Below, one piece after another: positions 1 to 8,274 of a DNA stretch of 64,000 nucleotides. Made by a program: the position numbers and the translations under genes. Below the pieces are notes generated by a model, which had not been told where the DNA came from, searched no databases, and saw nothing but the letters and a program-made list of their open reading frames with translations. Numbering within the stretch: position 1 is the stretch's first letter; each line of letters begins with the position of its first letter. This DNA is from Agarivorans sp. Toyoura001 (GTDB lineage: Bacteria; Pseudomonadota; Gammaproteobacteria; Enterobacterales; Celerinatantimonadaceae), in the NCBI RefSeq assembly GCF_005405585.1, contig NZ_BJEQ01000009.1:62001-126000 (forward strand). Reading direction: 5' to 3'.

Positions 1-77
1 TGAATTTGGTTGTACCTCCTCATCACTACGTTGATGAAACAACCATTTTGGTCGGTTTGGACCAGGGAGAGGCATAA
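1..77 (+). CDS. petA: Ubiquinol-cytochrome c reductase iron-sulfur (Rieske) subunit, C-terminal end only
   Basis: Partial gene: only the last 25 codons and stop (TAA at 75-77) lie in the window. The frame starting at base 3 reads NLVVPPHHYVDETTILVG and ends DQGEA. A tail of the type N-(L/Y)-x-VPP-(H/Y) is the usual end of bacterial Rieske proteins, where it closes the cluster-binding fold. The stop codon is one base before the petB ATG, so petA, petB and petC form one operon. The cluster ligands (CTHLG and CPCHG boxes) would be upstream of the window and cannot be checked. Confidence 0.85.
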   Translation, partial: NLVVPPHHYVDETTILVGLDQGEA

Positions 78-78
78 G

Positions 79-1290
79 ATGAAGGCACTTATCGGTTGGA
101 TCGATGAACGGATCCCGTTGACCAAGACCTACAACAAACATGTGGGCCAATACCCAACGCCAAAGAATTTCAACTTTTGGTATATTTTTGGCTTTATCGC
201 CATGGTGGTATTAGTTAACCAAATCCTTACAGGGATTTGGCTAACCATGAATTACAACCCATCTGGCGATGGTGCTTTTGCCTCTATTGAATACATCATG
301 CGTGATGTGGAATATGGCTGGCTACTGCGATATATGCATTCAACGGGGGCTTCAGCCTTCTTTGTTGTGATTTATTTGCACATGTACCGCGGTTTAATTT
401 ACGGCTCTTACCAGAAACCTCGCGAACTGATTTGGTTGTTCGGGATGTTAATTTTCTTGGTATTAATGGCTGAAGCCTTTATGGGTTACTTGTTACCTTG
501 GGGGCAAATGTCCTACTGGGGCGCGCAGGTAATTATCTCGCTGTTTGGGGCTATCCCCGTTATTGGCGATGATTTAACCCTATGGATACGTGGTGACTAC
601 GTTATCTCGGGCGCAACCCTTAACCGGTTCTTTGCTCTGCATGTTATTGCACTGCCACTAGTATTGGTTATGTTGGTGTTCTTACATATTGTTGCTTTGC
701 ATGAAGTAGGGTCAAATAACCCAGACGGCATCGAGATCAAAGAGAACAAAGATGAAAACGGCTGGCCGAAGGATGGTATTCCTTTCCACCCGTACTTTAC
801 AGTAAAAGACTTAGCGGCGATTGTAGGCTTCTTGTTCTTCTTCTGCTGGGTGATGTTTTTCTTCCCAGATGGTGGAGGTTATTTCCTCGAAAAGCCAAAT
901 TTTGAAGCGGCTAACCCTCTGAAAACACCGGACCATATTGCCCCCGTTTGGTATTTCACACCGTTTTACGCCATTTTGCGTGCGGTGCCTGATAAACTGT
1001 TGGGTGTAGTAATGATGGGCTTGTCTATCGCAGTGTTGTTTGTTCTGCCGTGGTTAGACCGTTGTAAGGTTAAGTCGATTCGTTATCGCAGCACCATACA
1101 TAAACTAAACATTGCACAGTTTGTAATTTGTTTCATTATCTTGGGGGTTCTAGGCGTATTACCTTCTACTCCTGCTCTAACGTTATTGGCGCAAATCACC
1201 TCTTTTGGTTACTTTGCCTATTTCTTATTACTCTGGATTTACAGTAAGAATGAGAAAACTAAGCCACTTCCAGATAGGGTAACTAAATGA
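79..1290 (+). CDS. petB: Cytochrome b subunit of the cytochrome bc1 complex
   Basis: A 403-residue integral membrane protein carrying hemes bL and bH and the quinol oxidation (Qo) and reduction (Qi) sites of complex III. Two His pairs sit on hydrophobic helices: one starts at MHSTGAS and ends at YLHMYRG, the other lies in FALHVIALP and FLHIVALHE. These are the usual bis-His heme ligands. About eight to nine hydrophobic segments follow the pattern of full-length bacterial cytochrome b. The ATG at 79 is preceded by GGGAGAGG; an upstream TTG at 10 would overlap the petA end and is not the start. The Qo-loop motif reads PVWY (residues 289-292) instead of the mitochondrial PEWY. The stop overlaps the petC start. 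Confidence 0.95.
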   Translation: MKALIGWIDERIPLTKTYNKHVGQYPTPKNFNFWYIFGFIAMVVLVNQILTGIWLTMNYNPSGDGAFASIEYIMRDVEYGWLLRYMHSTGASAFFVVIYLHMYRGLIYGSYQKPRELIWLFGMLIFLVLMAEAFMGYLLPWGQMSYWGAQVIISLFGAIPVIGDDLTLWIRGDYVISGATLNRFFALHVIALPLVLVMLVFLHIVALHEVGSNNPDGIEIKENKDENGWPKDGIPFHPYFTVKDLAAIVGFLFFFCWVMFFFPDGGGYFLEKPNFEAANPLKTPDHIAPVWYFTPFYAILRAVPDKLLGVVMMGLSIAVLFVLPWLDRCKVKSIRYRSTIHKLNIAQFVICFIILGVLGVLPSTPALTLLAQITSFGYFAYFLLLWIYSKNEKTKPLPDRVTK

Positions 1291-2024
1291 TGAAAAATGT
1301 CTTTTTAGCATTAGCGTTACTTGTCCCTAGCTTAACGTTTGGGGCGGGTGGCAACGTACACTTAGACAAAGCCAATTACGACCTGACTGACAATGCCTCG
1401 TTGCAAAATGGTGCTAAGTTGTTCATGAACTATTGCTTTGGTTGTCATAGTACTCAGTACCAACGTTATAACCGCGTAGCTGAAGATTTGGGTATTCCAG
1501 TTAAATTAATGGAAGAAAACTTGATTTTTACCGGGGTAAAACCGGGTGAATTGATGGAAAATGCGATTCAGGAAGATGATGCAGCTAAATGGTTTGGTGC
1601 CCCAGCGCCAGATTTAACTTTAGTTGCTCGAGTGCGTGGAGCAGATTGGGTTTATACCTACCTACGTACATTTTACGTTGATGAGACTCGTCCATTTGGG
1701 GTGAATAACAAAGTTTTCCCAAGTGTTGGTATGCCACATGTATTGCAAGAGTTGCAAGGTGTACCTAATGCAGTCTACGAAACAAGAATGATTGATGGTG
1801 AAGAACAGCAAATCTATGTTGGCATCGAATCAGATGGTAGCGGTGAGATGAGCGATGATGAATATGACCACGCAGTATTAGACCTAGTTAACTTCTTGGT
1901 TTATTCAGCTGAACCTATTCAGCTAGAGCGTAAACGCCTAGGTTATTGGGTGTTAGGGTTCCTATTTATCTTCTTTATTATTAGTTATCTATTGAAGAAA
2001 GAATACTGGCGCGACGTACACTAA
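1287..2024 (+). CDS. petC: Cytochrome c1 subunit of the cytochrome bc1 complex
   Basis: A 245-residue membrane-anchored c-type cytochrome that takes electrons from the Rieske protein and passes them to soluble cytochrome c. The N-terminus is a signal peptide (KNVFLALALLVPSLTFGAG). The heme-attachment motif CFGCH is near residue 50. Downstream, GMPHVL and the segment ending DLVNFLVYSAEP fit the family. A single C-terminal hydrophobic helix (about residues 220-238) followed by KKEYWRDVH anchors it in the inner membrane. Translation starts at ATG 1287 or at the next in-frame ATG (1290), both overlapping the petB stop, so translation is probably coupled. Confidence 0.95.
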   Translation: MMKNVFLALALLVPSLTFGAGGNVHLDKANYDLTDNASLQNGAKLFMNYCFGCHSTQYQRYNRVAEDLGIPVKLMEENLIFTGVKPGELMENAIQEDDAAKWFGAPAPDLTLVARVRGADWVYTYLRTFYVDETRPFGVNNKVFPSVGMPHVLQELQGVPNAVYETRMIDGEEQQIYVGIESDGSGEMSDDEYDHAVLDLVNFLVYSAEPIQLERKRLGYWVLGFLFIFFIISYLLKKEYWRDVH

Positions 2025-2047
2025 GTCATAAGCTAGTATTTGTTTAT

Positions 2048-2082
2048 CGGCAATAGCATTTATGCTGTTGCCGTTTGTGTAT
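2048..2082 (+). terminator. Probable terminator after the pet operon
   Basis: An inverted repeat, CGGCAA-t-AGCA / TGCT-g-TTGCCG, separated by TTTA, lies at 2048-2073 and is followed by a T-rich but interrupted tract. It is in the 86-base gap between petC and sspA. It could end petABC transcription or act as a partial terminator with read-through into sspAB. Confidence 0.55.
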
Positions 2083-2110
2083 TTATTTTTGATGGTTTTT
2101 GGAGGATTCA

Positions 2111-2746
2111 ATGGCTGTAGCTGCCAACAAGCGTTCGGTAATGACGCTATACTCTGGTGCTAACGACTTATATAGTCATCAGGTACGTATCGTATTGGCT
2201 GAGAAAGGCGTCAGCGTAGAAATTAATCAGGTTGATCCGGATAACTTGCCGGAAGATTTGATTGATTTGAATCCGTACAGCTCTGTTCCTACCTTGGTTG
2301 ATCGTGAATTGGTGTTATACCAATCTCAGATTATTATGGAATATTTAGACGAGCGTTTTCCTCATCCGCCACTAATGCCGGTTTATCCTGTATCTCGTGG
2401 TTCAAGTCGTTTAATGATGCATCGCATCAAAAATGACTGGTATACATTGGTTGAGCAAATTGAAAAAGGCGACAACGCTGATGCAGCGCGCAAACAATTA
2501 ACCGAAAGTTTAATTGGTATCGCTCCTGTTTTTGCTGAAATGCCTTACTTCATGAGTGAAGAATTCAGCTTAGTAGATTGCTACCTAGCACCGTTATTGT
2601 GGCGCTTACCTACTTTAGGTATTGAGCTTGTAGGTAATGGTTCTAAAGAGATTAAGTCTTACATGATCCGTGTATTCGACCGTGAATCTTTCCAAGCATC
2701 ATTAACTGATTCTGAACGCGAAATTCGCGATGGGTTCTTAGGTTAA
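2111..2746 (+). CDS. sspA: Stringent starvation protein A (RNA polymerase-associated)
   Basis: A 211-residue protein with a glutathione-S-transferase fold that binds RNA polymerase and modulates sigma-70 transcription during starvation and acid stress. A thioredoxin-like N-terminal half (about residues 12-85) begins MTLYSGANDLYSHQVRIVL and contains the NPYSSVPTL segment. The loop FPHPPLMP carries the PHP surface motif known to matter for SspA function. An all-helical GST C-terminal half follows. ATG 2111 is preceded by GGAGG; a TTG 12 bases upstream overlaps that ribosome-binding site and is not used. The stop overlaps the start of sspB by one base, giving the classic sspAB operon. Confidence 0.95.
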   Translation: MAVAANKRSVMTLYSGANDLYSHQVRIVLAEKGVSVEINQVDPDNLPEDLIDLNPYSSVPTLVDRELVLYQSQIIMEYLDERFPHPPLMPVYPVSRGSSRLMMHRIKNDWYTLVEQIEKGDNADAARKQLTESLIGIAPVFAEMPYFMSEEFSLVDCYLAPLLWRLPTLGIELVGNGSKEIKSYMIRVFDRESFQASLTDSEREIRDGFLG

Positions 2747-3159
2747 TGACTAGCGAGATGACGCCAAATAGGCCTTATTTACTTAAGGCTTTTTTTGACT
2801 GGTTGTTAGATAACGAATTAACACCGCATTTGGTGGTAGACGCAATGCAAAGTAACGTAACTGTTCCCAGCCAGTTTGTTAATGACGGACAGATAGTATT
2901 GAATATTGCCCCCTCTGCGGTAGGTGCATTCAGTATGGATTTAGAGCATGTTGGCTTTAGTGCGCGGTTTGGCGGTAAGCCTTTTCAAGTGTATGTGCCT
3001 ATGGCCGCGGTTGTAGCCATTTACGCTCGCGAGAATGGTGCTGGTACGGTATTTGAGCCTGAAGCTGCTTACGAGCCAGCAGAAGAGCTTGAAAGCGATG
3101 TACAGACTGAGGTGGTAGAAGAACCACCAAAGAAACCTACGCTAACGATCGTTAAATAA
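2746..3159 (+). CDS. sspB: ClpXP protease specificity-enhancing factor SspB
   Basis: A 137-residue adaptor that binds ssrA-tagged polypeptides and delivers them to ClpXP. The folded substrate-binding domain covers about residues 5-110 (RPYLLKAFFDWLLDNELTP at the start, then the beta segments through VPMAAVVAIYAREN). A Glu/Pro-rich flexible linker of about 25 residues follows, ending in the hydrophobic-basic tail PTLTIVK. That tail corresponds to the ClpX-docking XB peptide (LRVVK in E. coli). The start codon overlaps the sspA stop (TAATG). Confidence 0.95.
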   Translation: MTSEMTPNRPYLLKAFFDWLLDNELTPHLVVDAMQSNVTVPSQFVNDGQIVLNIAPSAVGAFSMDLEHVGFSARFGGKPFQVYVPMAAVVAIYARENGAGTVFEPEAAYEPAEELESDVQTEVVEEPPKKPTLTIVK

Positions 3160-3160
3160 A

Positions 3161-3187
3161 AAAAGCGCCAACTGGCGCTTTTTTTGT
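3161..3187. terminator. Bidirectional terminator between sspB and dolP
   Basis: A perfect 10-bp inverted repeat, AAAAGCGCCA / TGGCGCTTTT, with a 2-base centre (3161-3182) is flanked by T7 on the plus strand and by an A-rich tract on the other side that becomes a T run on the minus strand. It lies directly after sspB and 25 bases beyond the dolP stop, so it can terminate both converging transcripts. Confidence 0.9.
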
Positions 3188-3209
3188 GTCTTAATTTGAG
3201 CATTTAGCT

Positions 3210-3776
3210 TTAGTCTACTAACTCAAATACCTTAATGACTTTGCTTACACCTGTTTCATGTCTGGCAATATCAATGGCTAGGCTCTCTTCTTGAGCGGTA
3301 ACAACACCAATCAAAAACACTTCGCTATCTTCTGTGATTACTTTGATTTTTCCTGGTGGAAGCTTACTGTCTTCATATATCTTAAACTTCACTTTGGTCG
3401 TAATCCACGAATCGTTACTGCGCACACCCAGTGAGACGGGGGGCTTGATACGAACTTCATTCAGTACCTGCTGAACTCCTTCAACCTCTTTTACAATTTG
3501 GGTAATTTGGTTAAAGTTTTCTTCACTTGGTGTTTGCCCAACAATTAACGTTCGACCATTTAAGACCACAACAGAAAGTTTACTGTTACGCCAAATCTCA
3601 TCTGATTGACCTAAGGCATTTAATGCTTGTAGCTCAATCCCTTGATCGTCAAACTGGGTGCCAATTGTGCGCCTGTCAGTGGCCGCGCCTGCGGCAACCC
3701 CTGCTCCTACTACCACCGCTCCAGCGCAAGCTTGAAGCAGCCCGGCTAAAACGATAATGCTGACTAAACGTAACAT
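3210..3776 (-). CDS. dolP: BON-domain outer-membrane lipoprotein (DolP/YraP)
   Basis: A 188-residue lipoprotein with lipobox LLQAC (Cys17), a Gly/Ala-rich segment and two BON domains (roughly residues 45-115 and 120-188). Each BON domain shows the conserved VVxLxGxV-type core (SVVVLNGRTLIVGQT and SEVFLIGVVTAQEE). In E. coli DolP sits at division sites and supports outer-membrane integrity and BAM function; the same role is inferred here. It is the last gene of lpoA-yraN-diaA-dolP, the same order as in E. coli, and starts 3 bases after the diaA stop. Confidence 0.9.
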   Translation of the reverse strand: MLRLVSIIVLAGLLQACAGAVVVGAGVAAGAATDRRTIGTQFDDQGIELQALNALGQSDEIWRNSKLSVVVLNGRTLIVGQTPSEENFNQITQIVKEVEGVQQVLNEVRIKPPVSLGVRSNDSWITTKVKFKIYEDSKLPPGKIKVITEDSEVFLIGVVTAQEESLAIDIARHETGVSKVIKVFELVD

Positions 3777-3779
3777 CCT

Positions 3780-4370
3780 CTAATCCTCTTGTTGGGGAAA
3801 CAACGTACGGTCGACTAAATCACATAAACTATTTAGAGCCAGTAAGTGTACTTCGTTGATTCGAACACTTTGCTCGCCTGGTATCCTAATCTCTACATCT
3901 TGCTCGCTAAGTAAACCTGCCATTTCTCCGCCATCTTTACCGGTAAGGCCAATAATGCTCATGTCGCGATTCACCGCCGCTTCCATGGCTTTAATCACAT
4001 TACGGCAGTTGCCTGAGTCGGAAATGGCCACCAAAATGTCACCTTGTTGCCCTAGTGCGCGAATTTGTTTGGCAAATATTTCATCGAAAGAGTAGTCGTT
4101 AGCGATAGCCGATAGCACTGAGCTGTCGGTACTTAAGGCCAATGCCGGTAAGCTTGGGCGTTCGGTATCAAAGCGGTTGACTAAGTTGGCCGAGAACTGT
4201 TGAGCCAGTGCTGCAGCAGAGCCATTGCCTGCAATCAGCAACTTATTACCATTAAGTAAAGCTTGCGCAATAATAATAGTAGCCTTTTCTATCGCATCAG
4301 GCAGAGCCTCGGCTGCGGCTATCTTTGTCTGAATGCTTTCTCTAAAGATTTCTTTTATTCGTTCTTGCAT
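3780..4370 (-). CDS. diaA: DnaA initiator-associating protein DiaA (SIS domain)
   Basis: A 196-residue sugar-isomerase (SIS) fold protein, the same length as E. coli DiaA, which tetramerises and stimulates DnaA assembly at oriC. The SIS phosphosugar-type loops [10 protein letters not shown] and ALSTDSS are present. The C-terminus RTLFPQQED closely matches the DiaA family end. The start is placed at ATG 4370 (MQERIKEIF, like E. coli MQERIK) with GGGGAATGAG just upstream. The TTG 12 bases further up falls inside that ribosome-binding site. It lies downstream of yraN with near-zero spacing. GmhA (heptose isomerase) is a paralogue, but the neighbourhood supports DiaA. Confidence 0.93.
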   Translation of the reverse strand: MQERIKEIFRESIQTKIAAAEALPDAIEKATIIIAQALLNGNKLLIAGNGSAAALAQQFSANLVNRFDTERPSLPALALSTDSSVLSAIANDYSFDEIFAKQIRALGQQGDILVAISDSGNCRNVIKAMEAAVNRDMSIIGLTGKDGGEMAGLLSEQDVEIRIPGEQSVRINEVHLLALNSLCDLVDRTLFPQQED

Positions 4371-4371
4371 C

Positions 4372-4719
4372 TCATTCCCCAAAGGCGTTTTGGAACCATT
4401 CCAAGTGCGGTGCTTGTTCCTGAATGGCCACTACGTCAAAACGCATGGCAGTATCAAATTGGTTCAAATTTTGTTGATGTAAGTAGTGTTGCGCACTTAG
4501 CAATATTTTACGTATTTTATGCTGATCAACTGCTGCTACTGCGCCGCCAAAATCACGGCTTTTTCGGTATTTAACTTCAACAAATACCCAGGTGTCAGCC
4601 TGCTTACAAATTAAATCTATTTCGCCTCGTCGGCAATGATAATTCTGCTCGACCAGCGTTAGCCCTTGTTGTTTTAGGTAGTCAGCCGCTTGTTGTTCGG
4701 CGGCTTGGCCTTTATTCAA
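4372..4719 (-). CDS. yraN: YraN family (UPF0102) endonuclease-like protein
   Basis: The function of this family is not established; the fold is PD-(D/E)xK nuclease-like. The visible core is GEIDLICK followed by FVEVKYRKS, i.e. the D-x(n)-ExK catalytic arrangement, and the protein ends WFQNAFGE. The start is uncertain. The family core begins at [14 protein letters not shown], and a TTG at 4719 just before it gives 115 residues and an 8-base overlap with lpoA, typical of family length. An ATG at 4803 in the same frame would give 143 residues and a 92-base overlap, adding a Lys/Phe repeat (RFKKA-LFKKA-IFKKV) that mirrors the lpoA tail repeat. Neither start has a strong ribosome-binding site. Confidence 0.8.
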   Translation of the reverse strand: MNKGQAAEQQAADYLKQQGLTLVEQNYHCRRGEIDLICKQADTWVFVEVKYRKSRDFGGAVAAVDQHKIRKILLSAQHYLHQQNLNQFDTAMRFDVVAIQEQAPHLEWFQNAFGE

Positions 4720-6601
4720 CAGGACTTTCTTGAATATTGCTTTCTTGAACAGTGCTTTCTTGAATCGTGTCAGCTTGAATTTCCAAGGGAACCAATTGGC
4801 CATTTTTATACTGTGTCCACGTTAGCTGGCGTACGACTAAACCTTGTTGGTCAACGCTTAGATTTCCGGTTAAGCCTTTAAACTGGTACTCATAGTAACC
4901 ACGCATCTGTGCCAGTTGGTTAATTAAGCTGTAAGCATCGTAACCTAGGCCATACAGGCGTTTTTGCGAGTCTGATGAGCTCGGCCATAGCTGTTGGTGG
5001 CGAATCGAATTCACTGACTGTTGTTCAAGTATCCAAGGCATCTCGCTAATGTAAATACCGTCTAACTCGTTTTCGCTGGTCTCATCATTTTTATCGTAGC
5101 TGCGCGAGCTTGCATATAAACGTGGGCTAACAGCAAAAGGGCTTACGGTAACATCAATAAAGGCCTTTATCAGTTTGGTTTCAGTATTGGTACCGACTAA
5201 GTACAGCGAGTTTGCATCACTACGAGAACGCACTTCGGCTTCAATATCTTGGCCAACAATTTGTTTAAACTGGCTAATGCGTTGTTGGCTGGTATCGGTG
5301 TGTAATAGCTTACGCACCGCACGCTGTAAATCGTTGCGGTTTGCGTAAAAAACAACATCTACCGGCGAACTTGAGTGTAGTTTCCACTCTTCGCTAAAGG
5401 CTTCTCCCATGCGAGTGCCCAAGCTACTTTGTGGCGCTAAAATAAGTGGGTTTTGTTCTTCTCGCTGAGCCATGAATTGCGCGGCTTGTTTAGCTTCGTC
5501 TTCTGGAGACAGCGGAAAGAAGAATTGAGCTTCATTTTCGGTCGCTTGAATATCGTTAAGTGCAAACACTGGCATGCTCGGGGCAAGATTTACTAAGCTA
5601 CGTAGTTGCGATTTAAGCAATGGCCCAACAATAAAGTCTATTTGGTCTAGCTCCAATTGTGGATATAGCGTTTCCATAGCCTGGGCTTGAGTGTCGTAAA
5701 ATACCAACTCGGCATCACTATAAAACTCGCTTTGTTGATCTAGAAACGCCGATACTAGGCCGTCTTTTACCGCTAAAGCGTTGCTTTGATACTTACCGGT
5801 TAATGGCAACAACACGGCAATTTTTTTAGGGGCGTAAGGACTAATGCTTAATGCTTTAGCCAAATCACCGCCGACATAGTCTAGAGCTGGGTGCTCTGGG
5901 TAATCAGTTTTCCAATTTTGTAGAGTAGCAATCAATTTTTCTGGAGATTGCTTGGGTTCATTACTAATCGCTACAATTTCTAACCAGCCGTTTCTTAGCT
6001 CGTTTCCAGGCTGCTGAAAGCTGCGCAGGGTAAATGCTGTTAGTGGTTTAAGTTGTTGCCAAATGGTTTGGTGATTACCTTCGCGAGACTCTTCTGCTAA
6101 GTAGCGGTCTAGCTCAATATACGCGCCTGCTGCGGCTAGTGGGTTGTTTTGTTGTTGGTAGATATCACCACGACTCAGGTAATAAGCAAACCAGTAATCA
6201 TCAGGCAGTTGCCAAAGAGGATCAAAATCTAATATGCCCAGCGCTTTTGTGTAATTGCCTTGCTGCTGTTGAGCATAGGCTTGCACGATTCGTAAACCTG
6301 CTGCTTGTTTGGGCGTGGCGGCCTGTTTACTGAGTGATGTGGTTACCGCATCACCTGCTTGATACATACCTTGCTGGTAGTAGGCTTTAGCCGCAAGCAA
6401 CTCCCAGTCAAAGCTTTGTTCAACCGGCGCGATGCTGGCCTGATCCAAGTAAAATTCTGCGTTATGTTCTGGCGCAAGTGCAATTGACGGTAATTCAATA
6501 GCAACAACGGGTGGCTTGGTTGGGCCACTTGTACAGGCCGCGAGTATAAGCACAAGGCTTAAACTGATATAACGTAGCGCTGAAATCAGGTTATGTTTCA
6601 A
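4712..6601 (-). CDS. lpoA: Penicillin-binding protein activator LpoA
   Basis: A 629-residue outer-membrane lipoprotein that reaches through the periplasm and activates the peptidoglycan synthase PBP1A. A signal peptide ends in lipobox LILAAC (Cys23). The first about 230 residues are helical TPR-like repeats (AAKAYYQQGMYQAGD, AYAQQQQGNYTKALG). The rest is a periplasmic-binding-protein fold beginning KKIAVLLPLTGKYQSNALAVK. The last about 24 residues are a run of pentapeptide repeats (IQADT-IQEST-VQESN-IQESP) encoded by a 15-bp tandem repeat overlapping the upstream extension of yraN. It is transcribed divergently from rsmI, as in E. coli. Confidence 0.93.
   Translation of the reverse strand: MKHNLISALRYISLSLVLILAACTSGPTKPPVVAIELPSIALAPEHNAEFYLDQASIAPVEQSFDWELLAAKAYYQQGMYQAGDAVTTSLSKQAATPKQAAGLRIVQAYAQQQQGNYTKALGILDFDPLWQLPDDYWFAYYLSRGDIYQQQNNPLAAAGAYIELDRYLAEESREGNHQTIWQQLKPLTAFTLRSFQQPGNELRNGWLEIVAISNEPKQSPEKLIATLQNWKTDYPEHPALDYVGGDLAKALSISPYAPKKIAVLLPLTGKYQSNALAVKDGLVSAFLDQQSEFYSDAELVFYDTQAQAMETLYPQLELDQIDFIVGPLLKSQLRSLVNLAPSMPVFALNDIQATENEAQFFFPLSPEDEAKQAAQFMAQREEQNPLILAPQSSLGTRMGEAFSEEWKLHSSSPVDVVFYANRNDLQRAVRKLLHTDTSQQRISQFKQIVGQDIEAEVRSRSDANSLYLVGTNTETKLIKAFIDVTVSPFAVSPRLYASSRSYDKNDETSENELDGIYISEMPWILEQQSVNSIRHQQLWPSSSDSQKRLYGLGYDAYSLINQLAQMRGYYEYQFKGLTGNLSVDQQGLVVRQLTWTQYKNGQLVPLEIQADTIQESTVQESNIQESPVE
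4725..4784. repeat. 15-bp tandem repeat at the lpoA/yraN overlap, about four copies
   Basis: The decamer CTTTCTTGAA occurs at 4725, 4740 and 4755, exactly 15 bases apart, with a degenerate fourth copy (TCAGCTTGAA) at 4770. Because 15 is a multiple of three, each reading frame sees a pentapeptide repeat: IQES-type in lpoA, FKKA-type in the overlapping yraN extension. Confidence 0.85.
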
Positions 6602-6740
6602 GGTTCATACCACTAGTATTGATTAGTTAGTGCATATATTAAGAGCCTAACGCTAAATAATCTACAATCGAAGTGGCGAAAGATTGAGGCAAGTGACGCT
6701 TTTGATTAAAGTAGAGGCCGTTTTTACCAGAGGTTAGTTT

Positions 6741-7580
6741 ATGTCAGCTATCGGCACCTTATATATTGTGGCAACTCCCATCGGCAATTTGGCTGATATT
6801 ACATTACGTGCTATCGAGGTGCTAAAAAACGTATCGATGATTGCGGCAGAGGACACTCGCAATACCGGTCGTTTATTGTCTCACTACGAAATTGGTACTC
6901 GGTGTGTTGCCGTGCACGACCATAACGAACAGCAAAAAATTGCTTGGTTAGAGCAAAACCTGTTGGAGGGTAAAGACATTGCTTTAGTGTCTGACGCTGG
7001 CACGCCACTGATTAATGACCCTGGTTATCATTTGGTCAATGCTTTTCGAGCGAAAGGTTACCCAGTGGTGCCATTACCGGGCGCATGTGCGGCGATAGCG
7101 GCCTTATCGGTAGCGGGTTTGCCTACTGACCGCTTTTTATATGAAGGCTTTCTACCTGCTAAAACTAAAGCGCGCCAAGAGCGACTTAACGAGTTACGCC
7201 AAGAAACGCGTACGGTTGTGTATTACGAGTCACCTCACCGTATCGTTGATAGCTTGGCGGATATAGTTTTGTGTTTAGGGGATGAGCGTCAGGTTGTGAT
7301 GGCGCGCGAAATCACTAAAACCTTTGAAACGATAAAGTCGTTACCGGCCGCCGAGCTATTAGCGTGGGTAAAGGCGGATGCCAATCAACAGAAAGGTGAA
7401 ATAGTGTTGGTGGTGTCGGGGCACCAAAAAAACAATGAGCAATTACCGGTAGACGCCTTAGATACGCTTAAATTATTGCAAACCGAACTGCCTTTAAAAA
7501 AAGCGGCTGCGCTTACCGCTAAAATCTACGGATTGAAGAAAAATGCGCTCTATGAATATGGCTTAAAACAAGCAGAATAA
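6741..7580 (+). CDS. rsmI: 16S rRNA (cytidine(1402)-2'-O)-methyltransferase RsmI
   Basis: A 279-residue SAM-dependent methyltransferase of the tetrapyrrole-methylase fold that 2'-O-methylates C1402 in the ribosomal P site. Family signatures: [15 protein letters not shown] near the N-terminus, [29 protein letters not shown] and [18 protein letters not shown], then VYYESPHRI. The C-terminal domain (from about residue 235) is the small extension seen in full-length RsmI. The start ATG is preceded by AGAGG. The gene is divergent from lpoA and is followed by rnpB. Confidence 0.95.
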   Translation: MSAIGTLYIVATPIGNLADITLRAIEVLKNVSMIAAEDTRNTGRLLSHYEIGTRCVAVHDHNEQQKIAWLEQNLLEGKDIALVSDAGTPLINDPGYHLVNAFRAKGYPVVPLPGACAAIAALSVAGLPTDRFLYEGFLPAKTKARQERLNELRQETRTVVYYESPHRIVDSLADIVLCLGDERQVVMAREITKTFETIKSLPAAELLAWVKADANQQKGEIVLVVSGHQKNNEQLPVDALDTLKLLQTELPLKKAAALTAKIYGLKKNALYEYGLKQAE

Positions 7581-7589
7581 GCGCTATTC

Positions 7590-7621
7590 TTGCTGCCTAT
7601 AGTTTGCTATAGTCCGCCACC
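7590..7621 (+). promoter_or_regulatory. Candidate rnpB promoter
   Basis: TATAGT at 7608-7613 sits 8 bases before the inferred 5' end of RNase P RNA, the right distance for a -10 element. It is followed by a GC-rich discriminator (CCGCCACC), as in stringently controlled stable-RNA promoters. No good -35 hexamer is seen 17 bases upstream; TTGCTG at 7590 is too close. Confidence 0.4.
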
Positions 7622-8005
7622 GGAGTTGGCTAGACAACCGCTGCTTCGTCGTTGTGTGCTCTTTCGAGAGTGGCAGACGGGCGAAGGGGAGGAAAGTCCG
7701 GGCTCTATAGGGTAGGGTGCCAGGTAACGCCTGGGGGGCGCGAGCCCACGACAAGTGCAGCAGAGAGAAGACCGCCGATGGCTCATTCGTGAGTACAGGT
7801 AAGGCTGAAAGGGTGCGGTAAGAGCGCACCGCGCATCTGGTAACAGATTGCGGCGAGGTAAACTCCACCCGGAGCAAGGCCAAATAGGCCCCCTTAAGGC
7901 GCGACCCGCGTTGGGGGCGGGTAGGCTGCTTGAGCCGTTAAGCAATTAACGGCCTAGACGAATGGTTGTTCACGACAAAACCCGGCTTATCGGCCAACTC
8001 CCTCT
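7622..8005 (+). ncRNA. rnpB: RNase P RNA (class A, M1-like)
   Basis: The catalytic RNA that trims the 5' leader of tRNA precursors together with the RnpA protein. Highly conserved blocks of bacterial type A RNase P RNA are in order: GAGGAAAGTCCGGGCTC, AGGGTGCCAGGTAACGCCTGG, AGAGAAGACCGCCGATGG, GAAAGGGTGCGGTAAGAGCG, GGTAAACTCCACCCGGAGCA and, near the end, AACCCGGCTTATCGGCCAA. The P1 helix pairs the two ends (GGAGTTGGC with GGCCAACTCC). The ends are set by alignment from memory with E. coli M1 RNA (377 nt); this gene is about 384 nt. The location after rsmI and before the dcw cluster is intergenic. Confidence 0.95.
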
Positions 8006-8011
8006 AATTTT

Positions 8012-8048
8012 AAAGCCCTGTTGCTATGCCAACAGGGCTTTTCTGTTT
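8012..8048 (+). terminator. Rho-independent terminator of rnpB
   Basis: Stem AAAGCCCTGTTG / CAACAGGGCTTT (12 bp) with a six-base loop, followed by TTCTGTTTTT. It lies immediately after the 3' end of rnpB. Confidence 0.92.
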
Positions 8049-8274
8049 TTATTATCAAAAACTGCGAGCGAATCTCTGCTAACTCAGCCTTCACTGTTTG
8101 TCTTTAAACAAAAAAACGACATTTAATTTGAATTATTTTTTACAGCAAATCTGCCTTGCTGCTTTGTATATCAAGTCTTTAGCCTTTTCTTATTTAAAGC
8201 TGGTGGAAATTTGTTCATTTTCTTGCTCAAGGTCGCTTGCAAAGGGGGAGACTCGTCCTTAAACTTAGTGAATT

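Noticed and set aside
10-78. N-terminal extension of petB from a TTG at 10
   Set aside because: The same DNA encodes the Rieske C-terminus in another frame, and ATG 79 has a good ribosome-binding site.
7584-7945. Two overlapping open frames on the minus strand
   Set aside because: They lie antisense to the RNase P RNA gene, whose conserved blocks are unmistakable. The predicted peptides are Arg/Ser/Pro-rich and show no domain.
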